From Mycobacterium sp. (lineage in GTDB: Bacteria > Actinomycetota > Actinomycetes > Mycobacteriales > Mycobacteriaceae): a stretch of 53,998 bases of DNA. Position 1 is the first letter of the stretch. Every line of letters begins with the position of its first letter. The notes under the pieces were generated by a model. It did not search any database. It was given only the letters and a program-made list of their open reading frames with translations, and was not told the DNA's origin. This document shows, in pieces, positions 29,400-39,452 of the stretch. A program made the position numbers and the translations under genes. Location: positions 1 to 53,998 of the forward strand of contig NZ_JAFBAT010000314.1 in NCBI RefSeq assembly GCF_019247615.1. Direction: 5' to 3'.

Positions 29400-29830
29400 T
29401 GTTACGGACGATGTTGAAGTCGAAGATCCACCGCGCCACCGTCACGCAGGCCGACCTGCATTACGTCGGTTCGGTGACCATCGACGCCGACTTGATGGAT
29501 GCCGCGGACCTGCTGGAGGGGGAGCAGGTGACCATCGTCGACATCGACAACGGCGCCCGCCTCGTCACCTATGCGATCACCGGGGAGCGGGGCAGCGGGG
29601 TTATCGGAATCAACGGCGCCGCAGCGCATTTGGTCCACCCCGGTGATCTGGTGATCCTGATCGCATACGGCACCATGGAGGACGCGGAAGCGCGTGCCTA
29701 CCGGCCGCGGATCGTGTTCGTCGACGCCGACAACAAGCCGGTCGACCTCGGCCACGACCCGGCGTTCGTGCCCGACTTCGAAATCCCCGGCGCGGCTGAG
29801 CTTTTCGACCCGCGGATTGGTGCACGGTAA
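29399..29830 (+). CDS. panD: aspartate 1-decarboxylase
   Basis: Makes beta-alanine from aspartate; a pyruvoyl enzyme and a known target of pyrazinoic acid. 143 aa precursor. The self-cleavage site Gly24-Ser25 is in [10 protein letters not shown], so Ser25 becomes the pyruvoyl group. The catalytic Tyr/Arg/Lys region is [18 protein letters not shown], with [10 protein letters not shown] and [17 protein letters not shown] following. The C-terminal tail (about 25 residues after PVDLGHD) is long, as in other mycobacteria. It lies two bases before coaX. Confidence 0.96.
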   Translation: MLRTMLKSKIHRATVTQADLHYVGSVTIDADLMDAADLLEGEQVTIVDIDNGARLVTYAITGERGSGVIGINGAAAHLVHPGDLVILIAYGTMEDAEARAYRPRIVFVDADNKPVDLGHDPAFVPDFEIPGAAELFDPRIGAR

Positions 29831-29832
29831 CC

Positions 29833-30648
29833 GTGCTGCTGGCGATCGACGTCCGCAACACCCACACCGTCGTCGGGCTGCTCTCCGGGTCGAAGGACCA
29901 GGCAAAGGTCGTGCAGCAGTGGCGGATTCGTACCGAGTCCGAGGCCACGGCGGACGAACTGGCGCTGACCATCGACGGCCTGATCGGTGACGACTCCGAG
30001 CGGCTCACCGGCGCGGCCGCGCTGTCCACCGTCCCCTCGGTCCTGCACGAGGTGCGGATCATGCTCGACCAGTACTGGCCGTCGGTGCCGCACGTGCTGA
30101 TCGAGCCCGGTGTGCGCACCGGTATTCCGCTGCTGGTCGACAACCCGAAGGAAGTCGGAGCCGACCGGATCGTCAACTGCCTGGCGGCGTTTCACAAGTT
30201 CGGGAAGGCGGCCATCGTCGTCGACTTCGGATCCTCGATCTGTGTCGACGTGGTCTCGGCCAAAGGGGAGTTTCTCGGCGGCGCCATCGCCCCCGGCGTA
30301 CAGGTCTCCTCGGACGCCGCGGCGGCGCGCTCCGCGGCGCTGCGCCGCGTCGAGTTGGCCCGGCCCCGTTCAGTGATCGGCAAGAACACCGTCGAATGCA
30401 TGCAGGCGGGCGCGGTGTTCGGCTTCGCCGGGCTGGTCGACGGCTTGGTGCACCGCATCCGCGAGGATGTGGACGGATTCGCGGGAGATGACGTCGCGGT
30501 GGTGGCAACAGGCCATACCGCGCCGCTGCTGCTGCCCGAGCTGCATGCCGTTGACCATTACGACCGGCATCTGACCCTGCACGGGCTGCGGCTGGTGTTC
30601 GAACGCAACCAGGACTCCCAGCGGGGCCGGCTGAAAACGGCCCGCTAG
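29833..30648 (+). CDS. coaX: type III pantothenate kinase
   Basis: ATP-dependent phosphorylation of pantothenate, the first step of CoA synthesis. 271 aa from GTG 29833. The acetate-kinase-fold phosphate motif is [15 protein letters not shown], with Asp6 as the likely base. The pantothenate site holds [21 protein letters not shown], and the second phosphate motif is [16 protein letters not shown] (GT in most homologues, GSS here). The helix [13 protein letters not shown] and ATGHTAPLL follow. Mycobacteria also carry a type I enzyme (CoaA), and the type III enzyme of M. tuberculosis was reported as not essential, so its activity should not be assumed. Confidence 0.93.
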   Translation: MLLAIDVRNTHTVVGLLSGSKDQAKVVQQWRIRTESEATADELALTIDGLIGDDSERLTGAAALSTVPSVLHEVRIMLDQYWPSVPHVLIEPGVRTGIPLLVDNPKEVGADRIVNCLAAFHKFGKAAIVVDFGSSICVDVVSAKGEFLGGAIAPGVQVSSDAAAARSAALRRVELARPRSVIGKNTVECMQAGAVFGFAGLVDGLVHRIREDVDGFAGDDVAVVATGHTAPLLLPELHAVDHYDRHLTLHGLRLVFERNQDSQRGRLKTAR

Positions 30649-30660
30649 CGACGGGCTTTT
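30640..30660 (+). terminator. weak hairpin and T-run at the coaX stop
   Basis: GCCCG (30640-30644) and CGGGC (30652-30656) form a 5-bp stem around a 7-nt loop that holds the stop codon, followed by TTTT. Short for a terminator, so termination would be partial. Confidence 0.35.
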
Positions 30661-30661
30661 C

Positions 30662-30683
30662 GCGTTGAGTCTGCGCACAACGC
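30662..30683. repeat. intergenic element copy 2 (GCGTTGAGTCTG family)
   Basis: GCGTTG (30662-30667) pairs with CAACGC (30678-30683) around a 10-nt loop. The arm GCGTTGAGTCTGCGC resembles those at 20429-20443 (minus strand) and 44329-44340. Confidence 0.4.
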
Positions 30684-30710
30684 GGCTCCAAGGGCGATTT
30701 CCGCGCTCTC

Positions 30711-30750
30711 AGCGCAGGCTCGATGCCGTCGGCGCAGGCTCGACGCCGCG
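30711..30750. repeat. 20-bp tandem duplication upstream of lysS
   Basis: AGCGCAGGCTCGATGCCGTC (30711-30730) is followed directly by GGCGCAGGCTCGACGCCGCG (30731-30750), matching at 16 of 20 positions. It lies just upstream of the lysS -10 box. Confidence 0.7.
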
Positions 30751-30755
30751 TCATT

Positions 30756-30773
30756 TAAGCTGGCACGTCGTGA
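30756..30773 (+). promoter_or_regulatory. lysS core promoter/start region, identical to that of cysS
   Basis: TAAGCTGGCACGTCGTGA: -10 TAAGCT (30756-30761), 8 nt, then the GTG start at 30770. The same 18 bases occur at 50487-50504 before cysS. The predicted mRNA has a leader of about 0-2 nt. Confidence 0.6.
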
Positions 30774-32278
30774 GTGACGCCGACCTTGACCTTCCCGAGC
30801 AGTTCAGGATCCGGCGGGACAAGCGGGCTCGCCTGCTGGCGGCGGGATGTGACCCCTATCCGGTCGCCATCGAGCGCACCCACACCCTGGCCGAGGTGCG
30901 TGCCGCCCATCCCGACCTGCCGGTCGACACCGCGACCGATGACATCGTCGGTGTCGCCGGGCGCGTGATCTTTTCGCGCAACTCCGGAAAGCTGTGCTTT
31001 GCCACACTCCAGGACGGCGACGGCACCACGCTGCAGGTGATGCTGAGCCTCGACAAGGTCGGCCGCGAGGCCCTCGACGGCTGGAAGGCCGACGTCGATC
31101 TTGGCGACATCGTCTTCGTGCACGGCAATGTGATCAGCTCACGTCGGGGCGAGTTGTCCGTCCTCGCCGACTCCTGGCGGCTGGCGGCCAAGTCGCTGCG
31201 CCCGCTGCCCGTCGCCCACAAGGAGATGAACGAGGAGTCGCGGGTGCGGCAGCGCTATGTCGACCTCATCGTTCGGCCCGAGGCGCGCGCGGTGGCCCGC
31301 CAGCGAATCGCCGTGATCCGCGCGATCCGCAACTCACTGGAACGGCGCGGCTTTCTCGAAGTCGAAACCCCTATGTTGCAGACGCTGGCCGGTGGCGCAG
31401 CGGCGCGACCGTTCATCACCCATTCCAATGCGCTGGACATCGATCTCTACCTGCGCATCGCACCGGAACTGTTCCTCAAGCGCTGCGTCGTCGGTGGATT
31501 CGACAAGGTCTTCGAACTAAATCGCGTGTTCCGAAACGAAGGAGCCGATTCGACTCATTCTCCGGAATTTTCCATGCTGGAGACCTACCAGACCTACGGA
31601 ACCTATGACGATTCGGCGGTCGTCACCCGTGAGCTTATTCAAGAGGTGGCCGACGACGCGATCGGAACCAGACAACTGCCGCTGCCCGACGGCAGCGTCT
31701 ACGACATAGACGGAGAATGGGCGACCATACAAATGTATCCGTCGCTGTCGGCGGCGCTCGGTGAAGAGATCACACCGCAGACGTCGGTCGAGGCGCTGCG
31801 AGCCATCGCGGATCGACTCGGCCCGGAATTTCCGGAAATTCCCCGGGACCGGGGGTACGGGCACGGCAAACTCGTCGAGGAGCTGTGGGAGCACACCGTG
31901 GGCAACGCCCTGACCGCCCCCACCTTCGTCAAGGACTTCCCTGTTGAGACAACACCTTTGACGCGCCAGCACCGCAGTATCGCCGGAGTGACCGAGAAGT
32001 GGGATCTTTACCTGCGCGGCGTGGAACTGGCCACCGGATACTCCGAATTAAACGATCCGATCGTGCAGCGGGAGCGATTTGCCGACCAGGCACGTGCCGC
32101 CGCCGCCGGAGACGACGAGGCGATGGTGCTCGACGAGGATTTTCTTGCAGCGCTCGAGTATGGGATGCCGCCGTGCACCGGAACCGGAATGGGTATCGAT
32201 CGCTTGTTGATGACTTTGACCGGACTGTCAATTCGAGAGACAGTTTTGTTCCCGATTGTTCGGCCGCACTCCGGCTGA
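30770..32278 (+). CDS. lysS: lysyl-tRNA synthetase (class II)
   Basis: Charges tRNA-Lys. 502 aa from GTG 30770; earlier in-frame codons lie beyond the promoter and are not used. The N-terminal OB-fold ([19 protein letters not shown]) binds the anticodon. Class II motif 1 surrounds [14 protein letters not shown], motif 2 is [20 protein letters not shown], and motif 3 is [11 protein letters not shown]. The lysine pocket has [15 protein letters not shown] and [10 protein letters not shown]. Bases 31500-31830 use more A/T-ending codons (aat, gaa, gga, att) than the surrounding genes. M. tuberculosis has a second lysyl-tRNA synthetase fused to a membrane protein (LysX), and this one is the housekeeping copy. 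lsr2 follows after 112 bp. Confidence 0.96.
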   Translation: MSDADLDLPEQFRIRRDKRARLLAAGCDPYPVAIERTHTLAEVRAAHPDLPVDTATDDIVGVAGRVIFSRNSGKLCFATLQDGDGTTLQVMLSLDKVGREALDGWKADVDLGDIVFVHGNVISSRRGELSVLADSWRLAAKSLRPLPVAHKEMNEESRVRQRYVDLIVRPEARAVARQRIAVIRAIRNSLERRGFLEVETPMLQTLAGGAAARPFITHSNALDIDLYLRIAPELFLKRCVVGGFDKVFELNRVFRNEGADSTHSPEFSMLETYQTYGTYDDSAVVTRELIQEVADDAIGTRQLPLPDGSVYDIDGEWATIQMYPSLSAALGEEITPQTSVEALRAIADRLGPEFPEIPRDRGYGHGKLVEELWEHTVGNALTAPTFVKDFPVETTPLTRQHRSIAGVTEKWDLYLRGVELATGYSELNDPIVQRERFADQARAAAAGDDEAMVLDEDFLAALEYGMPPCTGTGMGIDRLLMTLTGLSIRETVLFPIVRPHSG

Positions 32279-32280
32279 GT

Positions 32281-32309
32281 TTCCCGCTGCTTCCGGATTG
32301 AGTATGCTG
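32281..32309 (+). promoter_or_regulatory. candidate promoter of lsr2
   Basis: TTTCCC (32281-32286), a 17-nt spacer and TATGCT (32304-32309). The -10 is good and the -35 poor. Initiation near 32316 would leave a leader of about 75 nt. Confidence 0.35.
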
Positions 32310-32390
32310 CCCAGTTATGGCAGGTTGGTATCCGGGGAGTGAATCCAAACTGCTCAGCAACTGCTCAGGACGAAACGCGAGGGTAAGCCA

Positions 32391-32729
32391 ATGGCGAAAA
32401 AAGTGACCGTCACCTTGGTCGATGATTTCGACGGTGCGGGCGCGGCCGACGAAACGGTGGAATTCGGGCTTGACGGGGTGACCTATGAGATTGACCTTTC
32501 GTCCAAGAATGCCGCGAAACTGCGCAACGATTTGAAGCAATGGGTGGCGGCCGGGCGTCGTGTGGGCGGCCGGCGGCGCGGGCGGTCGGGCTCCGGGCGC
32601 GGGCGCGGCACGATCGACCGGGAGCAGAGCGCCGCGATCCGGGAATGGGCCCGCCGTAACGGCCACAACGTGTCGACGCGTGGGCGCATCCCCGCCGACG
32701 TGATCGACGCATTCCACGCGGCCACCTGA
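32391..32729 (+). CDS. lsr2: nucleoid-associated protein Lsr2
   Basis: H-NS-like protein that binds AT-rich DNA, bridges it and silences acquired genes. 112 aa, the standard length. The N-terminal dimer domain ([20 protein letters not shown]...YEIDLSS is split by a turn) makes an antiparallel sheet and a long helix ending at WVAAGRR. A basic linker [18 protein letters not shown] follows. The C-terminal DNA-binding domain has the minor-groove motif RGR at 97-99 ([12 protein letters not shown]). It lies between lysS and clpC1, as in M. tuberculosis. A hairpin terminator follows it. Confidence 0.97.
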   Translation: MAKKVTVTLVDDFDGAGAADETVEFGLDGVTYEIDLSSKNAAKLRNDLKQWVAAGRRVGGRRRGRSGSGRGRGTIDREQSAAIREWARRNGHNVSTRGRIPADVIDAFHAAT

Positions 32730-32739
32730 CGAACCGTTG

Positions 32740-32782
32740 CCGGCGCCCCCAACTGGGCGCCGTCCGGGCGCCGGTTGTTCTC
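32740..32782 (+). terminator. lsr2 terminator with two competing hairpins
   Basis: CCGGCGCCC (32740-32748) pairs with GGGCGCCGG (32766-32774), 9 bp, followed by TTGTTCTC. Alternatively GGCGCCC (32742-32748) pairs with GGGCGCC (32755-32761). The two folds share the left arm and exclude each other. Confidence 0.6.
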
Positions 32783-32986
32783 AGTTTCGCTGGCGGCGGA
32801 ATGATCGGCGGCCGGCGCCGGAAACGCATTGGTGGTCTTCCTCGTTTATCTGTAGCGGCCCCTGGTACCAGCGCTGCAACAGTTAGGAGCCCCGGCTGGC
32901 CGACCATTACAGTGGAAGGCGGGTACGCGGGAGCCGACCCGAGGCCGACCAAAGTACCGATGGTGAGGAAGAGCAGGTAACCACCG

Positions 32987-35521
<2,535 letters not shown>

Positions 35522-35531
35522 CGATTGCAGC

Positions 35532-35571
35532 AAACGGGCGGTTAATCTCTGACGGGATTAACCGCCCGTTT
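35532..35571. terminator. perfect 16-bp hairpin after clpC1
   Basis: AAACGGGCGGTTAATC (35532-35547) and GATTAACCGCCCGTTT (35556-35571) pair without mismatch around an 8-nt loop. The right arm ends in TTT, and on the other strand the left arm does the same. It begins 11 bases after the clpC1 stop. Confidence 0.85.
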
Positions 35572-35591
35572 CGCATGTAAGGGGCCCGCCT

Positions 35592-35972
35592 GTGCTGATC
35601 GTGACTACCAATGACCTCCCCGGCTGGGAGATCCAGCGCGTGTGCGGCGAAGTGTTCGGGCTGACCGTTCGCTCGCGGAACGCGTTCTCTCAGATGGGCG
35701 CGGGGTTTAAGGCCATGTTCGGCGGCGAACTGCAGGGGATGACCAAGAACCTCGCCGAGAGCCGCAACGAGGCGATGGGGCGGCTGATCGCCGAGGCGCG
35801 CAATCGCGGCGGCAACGCGATCGTGGCGATGCGCTTCGACACGACCGAAATCGGCGACGTGTGGACCGAGATCTGCGCGTACGGCACGGCGGTGCAGGCG
35901 GTCCCGGTCACCGACGGCGCCAAGTACACGGCGAATCAGCTTGGTTACGGCGGAGCGCCGCAGCAGCAGTGA
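35592..35972 (+). CDS. YbjQ/UPF0145 family protein
   Basis: 126 aa from GTG 35592. The family core is MLIVTTNDLPGWEIQRVCGE, then VFGLTVRSRNAFSQMGAGF, the helix MTKNLAESRNEAMGRLIAEA, and RGGNAIVAMRFDTTEIGDVW ending with the TEICAYGTAV strand. YbjQ proteins form pentamers of unknown function and have been called putative heavy-metal-binding, but no cysteine cluster is seen here. It has a short polar tail (GYGGAPQQQ). It stands between the clpC1 terminator and the cobalamin riboswitch, so it is probably transcribed alone. Nothing in the sequence links it to either neighbour. Confidence 0.88.
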   Translation: MLIVTTNDLPGWEIQRVCGEVFGLTVRSRNAFSQMGAGFKAMFGGELQGMTKNLAESRNEAMGRLIAEARNRGGNAIVAMRFDTTEIGDVWTEICAYGTAVQAVPVTDGAKYTANQLGYGGAPQQQ

Positions 35973-35984
35973 TACGCGGTCTAC

Positions 35985-36105
35985 ACTGACAGCTGTCCTG
36001 ACGGGACACGGAATCTGGTGAAACTCCAGAACGGTCGCGCCACTGTCGAAAGTCAGACCCGTGGCCCGTCATCCGCAGCGGGGACGCGCAATCCCCGGAA
36101 GGAGT
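35985..36105 (+). promoter_or_regulatory. cobalamin riboswitch upstream of cbtB
   Basis: The conserved core of the B12 aptamer is readable: GGAATCTGGTGAAACTCC with the pairing CTGG...CCAG, then AACGGTCGCGCCACTGT and AAAGTCAGACCC, which occupies the place of the B12 box. A purine-rich ribosome site (ggaaggag, 36097-36104) lies directly downstream and could be masked in the bound state. A TACACT -10 at 35982-35987 just precedes or overlaps the aptamer start; since this is late for a -10, the true promoter may lie in the YbjQ 3' end. Boundaries are approximate. Binding of adenosyl- or another cobalamin is expected to lower cbtB-cbtA expression. Confidence 0.88.
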
Positions 36106-36109
36106 CACC

Positions 36110-36325
36110 GTGTCGAACCTTCGGCTACCCAGCGTCCGTACCCGGTCGATTGATCTATCGGCGGCAAGCGCCGCGCTCTGGTTGGCCGCCACCGCCTTCC
36201 TCGCGCTCTTGGCACTGTACTTCGTTGGGGTCGATCAGGGCGCGGTGTCGCTGTTCGGTAGTGACATGCATATACACGAGTTTGTGCACGACGCACGGCA
36301 TCTTCTCGGCTTCCCCTGCCACTGA
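36110..36325 (+). CDS. cbtB: cobalt transporter subunit CbtB
   Basis: 71 aa from GTG 36110. One hydrophobic helix (LWLAATAFLALLALYFVGV) is followed by a short external tail rich in histidine (DMHIHEFVHDARHLLGFPC), six residues of which can bind metal. This arrangement is the signature of CbtB, the small partner of the CbtA cobalt importer, found behind cobalamin riboswitches in many bacteria. A strong ribosome site lies inside the riboswitch expression platform. cbtA follows 9 bp later. M. tuberculosis has no such gene at this position. Cobalt rather than nickel is inferred from the B12 control. Confidence 0.92.
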   Translation: MSNLRLPSVRTRSIDLSAASAALWLAATAFLALLALYFVGVDQGAVSLFGSDMHIHEFVHDARHLLGFPCH

Positions 36326-36334
36326 GCCGCCGGC

Positions 36335-37126
36335 GTGGAGAAGCGTCTGATCGCACGCGGCCTGCTGGCGGGCGCGATCGCCGCGGTGCTTGCGTTCCTG
36401 TTCGCCCGCCTGTGTGCCGAGGCGGTGATAAGCCGTGCCATCGCTTTCGAGGACGGTCGAACCGACGCCGAGAATGCGCACGGCGTCCATGAGCATGGCG
36501 TCGAGTTGTTCACCCGCGGTGTGCAGGCCAACATCGGCTTGGGATTCGGTGTGCTGATTTTCGGCGTTGCGATGGGCGCACTGTTTGCCGTGCTGTTCTG
36601 CGTCGTCTACGGCCGCGTGAGAGATGTTGGGCCGCGGCCACTTTCCCTGCTGCTGGCGTTCGCCGCGTTTGTCGCGGTGTACTTGGTCCCGTTCCTGAAA
36701 TATCCCCCAAATCCACCGGCCGTCGGCCAATCCGACACGATCGGCGGGCGCACGGGGTGGTACCTGGTGATGGTGCTGACGTCGGTCGTGCTCACCGGCG
36801 CGGCGGTGTGGTTGTCCGGGCGGCTCGTGACCCGGTTCGGCACGTGGAACGGACGGCTGCTCGCGACGGCGGCCTGCCTGGTGGCGATCGTCGTGGTGAT
36901 GGAGCTGCTGCCGACCGTCGATGAGACGCCCCAACCGTTGCGCGACACCGCGGGCACCATCATCTATCCCGGCTTTCCCGCCGACGTTCTCTACGAATTC
37001 AGGTTGCTTTCACTGGGCACGCAGCTGCTGCTCTGGGCGACGATTGGCCTGGTCTTCGGGGCGCTGACCGGCCGGTTGTTCCGTGAGCCGGCCGAGAGGC
37101 GAAAGGCGATGAGCGTCTCGCCGTGA
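36335..37126 (+). CDS. cbtA: cobalt transporter CbtA
   Basis: 263 aa from GTG 36335. Five to six membrane helices: IARGLLAGAIAAVLAFLFAR, GLGFGVLIFGVAMGALFAVL, LSLLLAFAAFVAVYLVPFL, WYLVMVLTSVVLTGAAVW, ATAACLVAIVVVMELLP and LLLWATIGLVFGALTG. After helix 1 an acidic/histidine loop (DAENAHGVHEHGVELF) could meet the metal given by CbtB. Pro-rich loop PFLKYPPNPPAVG is a CbtA hallmark. It belongs to the B12-regulated unit and overlaps the next gene by four bases (GTGA). Cobalt import would feed the cobalamin pathway, whose genes are elsewhere. Confidence 0.92.
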   Translation: MEKRLIARGLLAGAIAAVLAFLFARLCAEAVISRAIAFEDGRTDAENAHGVHEHGVELFTRGVQANIGLGFGVLIFGVAMGALFAVLFCVVYGRVRDVGPRPLSLLLAFAAFVAVYLVPFLKYPPNPPAVGQSDTIGGRTGWYLVMVLTSVVLTGAAVWLSGRLVTRFGTWNGRLLATAACLVAIVVVMELLPTVDETPQPLRDTAGTIIYPGFPADVLYEFRLLSLGTQLLLWATIGLVFGALTGRLFREPAERRKAMSVSP

Positions 37127-37674
37127 CCGAAATCATCCGGCTGACCCTGGTGTCGCACGCGATGACCGATGCGATGGCGGCGGGGCGTTTTCCCACCGAC
37201 GAGCCGTTGAACCGCATCGGCCGTCGACAACTCAAAGCGGCCGCGCGCCTCGACGTCAGCACCGGCGTTCGCCAATTCACCGGACCCGAGGAACGCGCCC
37301 GTGAAACCGCGCAGCTGCTGGGCCTGCACGCGGCCACGGAGCCGCGGTTGGCCGACCTTGGTTGCGGAGCGTGGTGTGGGCAGACCCTGCGCGCCCTCGG
37401 GCCCGCGGAGCTCGAAACGTGGCTGACCGACCCTACTAGGGCGCCGCACGGCGGCGAGTCGCTCGTCGACCTGATCGATCGGGTAGGCGGATGGCTGGAG
37501 TCGCTGACCCACGACACCTCGCCCACCGTGGCGGTGACACATCCGGCGGTGATTCGGGCGGCGATACTGGGGGCTCTCGGCATGCCCCCGAAGTCCTTCT
37601 GGCGCATCGACATTGCGCCAGCCAGTCGCACCGTCCTGCATTTCCGCAAAGGCCTCTGGACGTTGCGGTTGTAA
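37123..37674 (+). CDS. histidine-phosphatase-superfamily protein in the cobalt operon, altered RHG motif
   Basis: 183 aa from GTG 37123, four bases into cbtA. The fold is that of the phosphoglycerate-mutase branch: the first strand TEIIRLTLVSHAMT stands where LxRHGxT is normal, so the catalytic His is kept but the neighbouring Arg is Ser and Gly is Ala. The second Arg motif (TGPEERARETAQLLG) is present, the acidic residue region is HGGESLVDLIDRV, and the second His is in VAVTHPAVIRAAI. Being in a B12-controlled operon it could be a CobC-like alpha-ribazole phosphatase, but the changed motif leaves activity uncertain. A binding or regulatory role is possible. Confidence 0.82.
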   Translation: MTEIIRLTLVSHAMTDAMAAGRFPTDEPLNRIGRRQLKAAARLDVSTGVRQFTGPEERARETAQLLGLHAATEPRLADLGCGAWCGQTLRALGPAELETWLTDPTRAPHGGESLVDLIDRVGGWLESLTHDTSPTVAVTHPAVIRAAILGALGMPPKSFWRIDIAPASRTVLHFRKGLWTLRL

Positions 37675-37710
37675 CCGGACCCGGCTGTCTGTCCCTTCCT
37701 ACGCGGCCCG

Positions 37711-39093
37711 CTAGCGAGGCGCGATCAGCTCAAACACCTGCTTGGCGACCTGCAACATCCAGCCCGTCACCTTGGGCCCGTGGTCACGAGGCCAGTTCAG
37801 CTGGAAGCTGACCACCCACGGCTGCCCGGTTTTGTCGACGGCATACCAGCTGAACGTGAGGTCCCCCGGTAGGCCGCCGGCCTTGGCGCCGATATACGGC
37901 CAGACGTCGCGGTCAAGCTGGATGCCGGAGACCGCGGAAAGGATCTGTCTCACCGGTGCGGCCGGGCCGACCGCGTCGGCTTGCAGCGCCGCATGCACTC
38001 GGCAGATGTCCTCGGCGGTGCCGTACCATTCCGCGCCGTAGGTCGAGGCCGGGGTGTGGGCGCGGGTCGGATCCGGTTGATAGGGAGTGGAATTGGCCTG
38101 AGCCAGGAGCCGGGCGCGGACATCGGCTGATCCCTGCTTCCACTGGCTGCGCAGATCCGGTTGCCCCCAGCCGACCGAGAACAGCTCGTACATCGTGGGG
38201 AACGGGGTCATGCTCGCCGGATCGTGATGGCCGGCGGAGACGAGCGCCTCCTCGATGGCGTGCGTGCCCAGCTTTTCGATCAGCAAGTCGGTCGCCATGT
38301 TGTCGCTGGTTGCGATCATTTTCTCGGCGGCCTTGCGCACCGAAACATGTGCTCCCGCAGGCAATTCCAGGCCGGAGGAGCCGACCGCCCTGCTCTTGTC
38401 GGTGACGGTCAGCTGATCGTCCCAGGAAACCGTTCCGGTGGTGATCGCACGCGCCAGGGCGTGCAGCACGTACAGCTTGAAAATCGATGCCAGCGGCAGT
38501 GATTCGGCGGTGTTGGTGCCGGCCACCGGATCGCAGCGGCCACCGTCAAACTTCTCGACCTTGGCGACCTGATACGAGTAGCGCGCGCCGGTTTTGCTCA
38601 GCACCGCGTCGACGTCGTGCCATGAGTCGATCCTCGGCGCCTGGGTGTCCACGTCGAACCGATCGACCCGGCCGTCGTCGTCGGTGTGCAACCGGATGTC
38701 TTGCCGCGCTCCGTAAGAGGAGACCAGCCGCAGGATGGCGACGCTGGCGCCGATGTCGACGCCGGCGAGGGTGAAGGGACGATCCCACCACAGCCCTTCC
38801 ATCGTGGTCTCGACCGAGCTGACTTTGTCCGGCGCGGCGAGGGTGCCGACGCCGACCGGCCCGATCGGCCAGTCCGAGTTCAGCATGTCCATCGTCTGCT
38901 GGGCCCGCAGACCGGGCGGAGTTCTGGTGTCGATTCCCCGTCCGGGGCTCGCCGCGTTTGCGTGCGGCGAAGGCGGCGGGGCGCAGCCCGGCGCCAGGAT
39001 CGCCACCAGGGTCGCTGTCGCGCTCACCGCCGCCAGGCTCGTCGGCAGGGGCCGCGGACGCCGCCTGCTACGCAGTCTGGTCGTTGCCGGCAA
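37711..39093 (-). CDS. lpqF: lipoprotein LpqF, serine-hydrolase/beta-lactamase fold
   Basis: 460 aa from ATG 39093, overlapping the end of mhuD by 26 bp; a slightly later start is possible. The signal peptide has an Arg-rich start, a hydrophobic core (LAAVSATATLVAIL) and a lipobox Cys37 (LAPGCAPP). An N-terminal domain of about 140 residues precedes the penicillin-recognising fold. That fold has SxxK as SIFK (LPLASIFKLYVL), SxN as SDN (IATSDNMATDLL) and KxG as KAGG (IGAKAGGLPGD). It resembles class A beta-lactamases but lacks an obvious Glu166 equivalent, so a cell-wall peptidase or esterase role is as likely. Orthologue position equals Rv3593. Confidence 0.9.
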   Translation of the reverse strand: MPATTRLRSRRRPRPLPTSLAAVSATATLVAILAPGCAPPPSPHANAASPGRGIDTRTPPGLRAQQTMDMLNSDWPIGPVGVGTLAAPDKVSSVETTMEGLWWDRPFTLAGVDIGASVAILRLVSSYGARQDIRLHTDDDGRVDRFDVDTQAPRIDSWHDVDAVLSKTGARYSYQVAKVEKFDGGRCDPVAGTNTAESLPLASIFKLYVLHALARAITTGTVSWDDQLTVTDKSRAVGSSGLELPAGAHVSVRKAAEKMIATSDNMATDLLIEKLGTHAIEEALVSAGHHDPASMTPFPTMYELFSVGWGQPDLRSQWKQGSADVRARLLAQANSTPYQPDPTRAHTPASTYGAEWYGTAEDICRVHAALQADAVGPAAPVRQILSAVSGIQLDRDVWPYIGAKAGGLPGDLTFSWYAVDKTGQPWVVSFQLNWPRDHGPKVTGWMLQVAKQVFELIAPR

Positions 39094-39388
39094 CGTCCAT
39101 CACGACCTCGAATTCCAGCAGCGTCGCCCCGGTCGCCACGGGGTTGGCCCGGTGTCCGGCGTGCGCCTCGATGGCCGGCCCGGTCGCCCACGCCTGGAAC
39201 GCTTCGTCGGACTCCCAGTGCGTCACCACGAAGTACCGGTTCTCGCCCTTGACCGGGCGAAGCAGCTGGAAGCCGAGGAAACCGGGCTGGTTCTCCACCG
39301 CGTGCGCGCGGTGGGCGAACCGTTTCTCCAGCTCCGGACCGGCGTCGGCGGGTACCTCGATTGCGTTGATCTTCACCACTGGCGGCAT
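39068..39388 (-). CDS. mhuD: haem-degrading monooxygenase MhuD
   Basis: 106 aa, IsdG-type fold. Degrades haem to mycobilin and releases iron, without CO, in M. tuberculosis. Catalytic residues are readable: Asn8 in PPVVKINAIEV (one later than usual because of an extra Pro), Trp67 in DEAFQAWATGPA and the haem-ligand His76 in EAHAGHRANPV. The last strand is LLEFEVVMDV. A -10 box 6 nt before ATG 39388 predicts a leaderless mRNA. It overlaps lpqF, which follows in the same direction, so the two are probably co-transcribed. Iron control is expected from homology, but no IdeR box was recognised. Confidence 0.95.
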   Translation of the reverse strand: MPPVVKINAIEVPADAGPELEKRFAHRAHAVENQPGFLGFQLLRPVKGENRYFVVTHWESDEAFQAWATGPAIEAHAGHRANPVATGATLLEFEVVMDVAGNDQTA

Positions 39389-39394
39389 TCCGTT

Positions 39395-39400
39395 AGGCTA
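39395..39400 (-). promoter_or_regulatory. -10 box of a predicted leaderless mhuD mRNA
   Basis: On the minus strand: TAGCCT, 6 nt (aacgga), then ATG 39388. +1 falls on the start codon. Confidence 0.5.
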
Positions 39401-39452
39401 CCGCCACCCCTGACCTGGTCGGCTCCTGGCCCGGGCACGCAAAGATGGTGAT

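Noticed and set aside
37711..39093. LpqF as a true beta-lactamase
   Set aside because: The SxxK, SDN and KxG motifs are present, but no clear general-base glutamate was seen and the N-terminal domain is unlike class A enzymes. Kept as a serine-hydrolase-fold lipoprotein.
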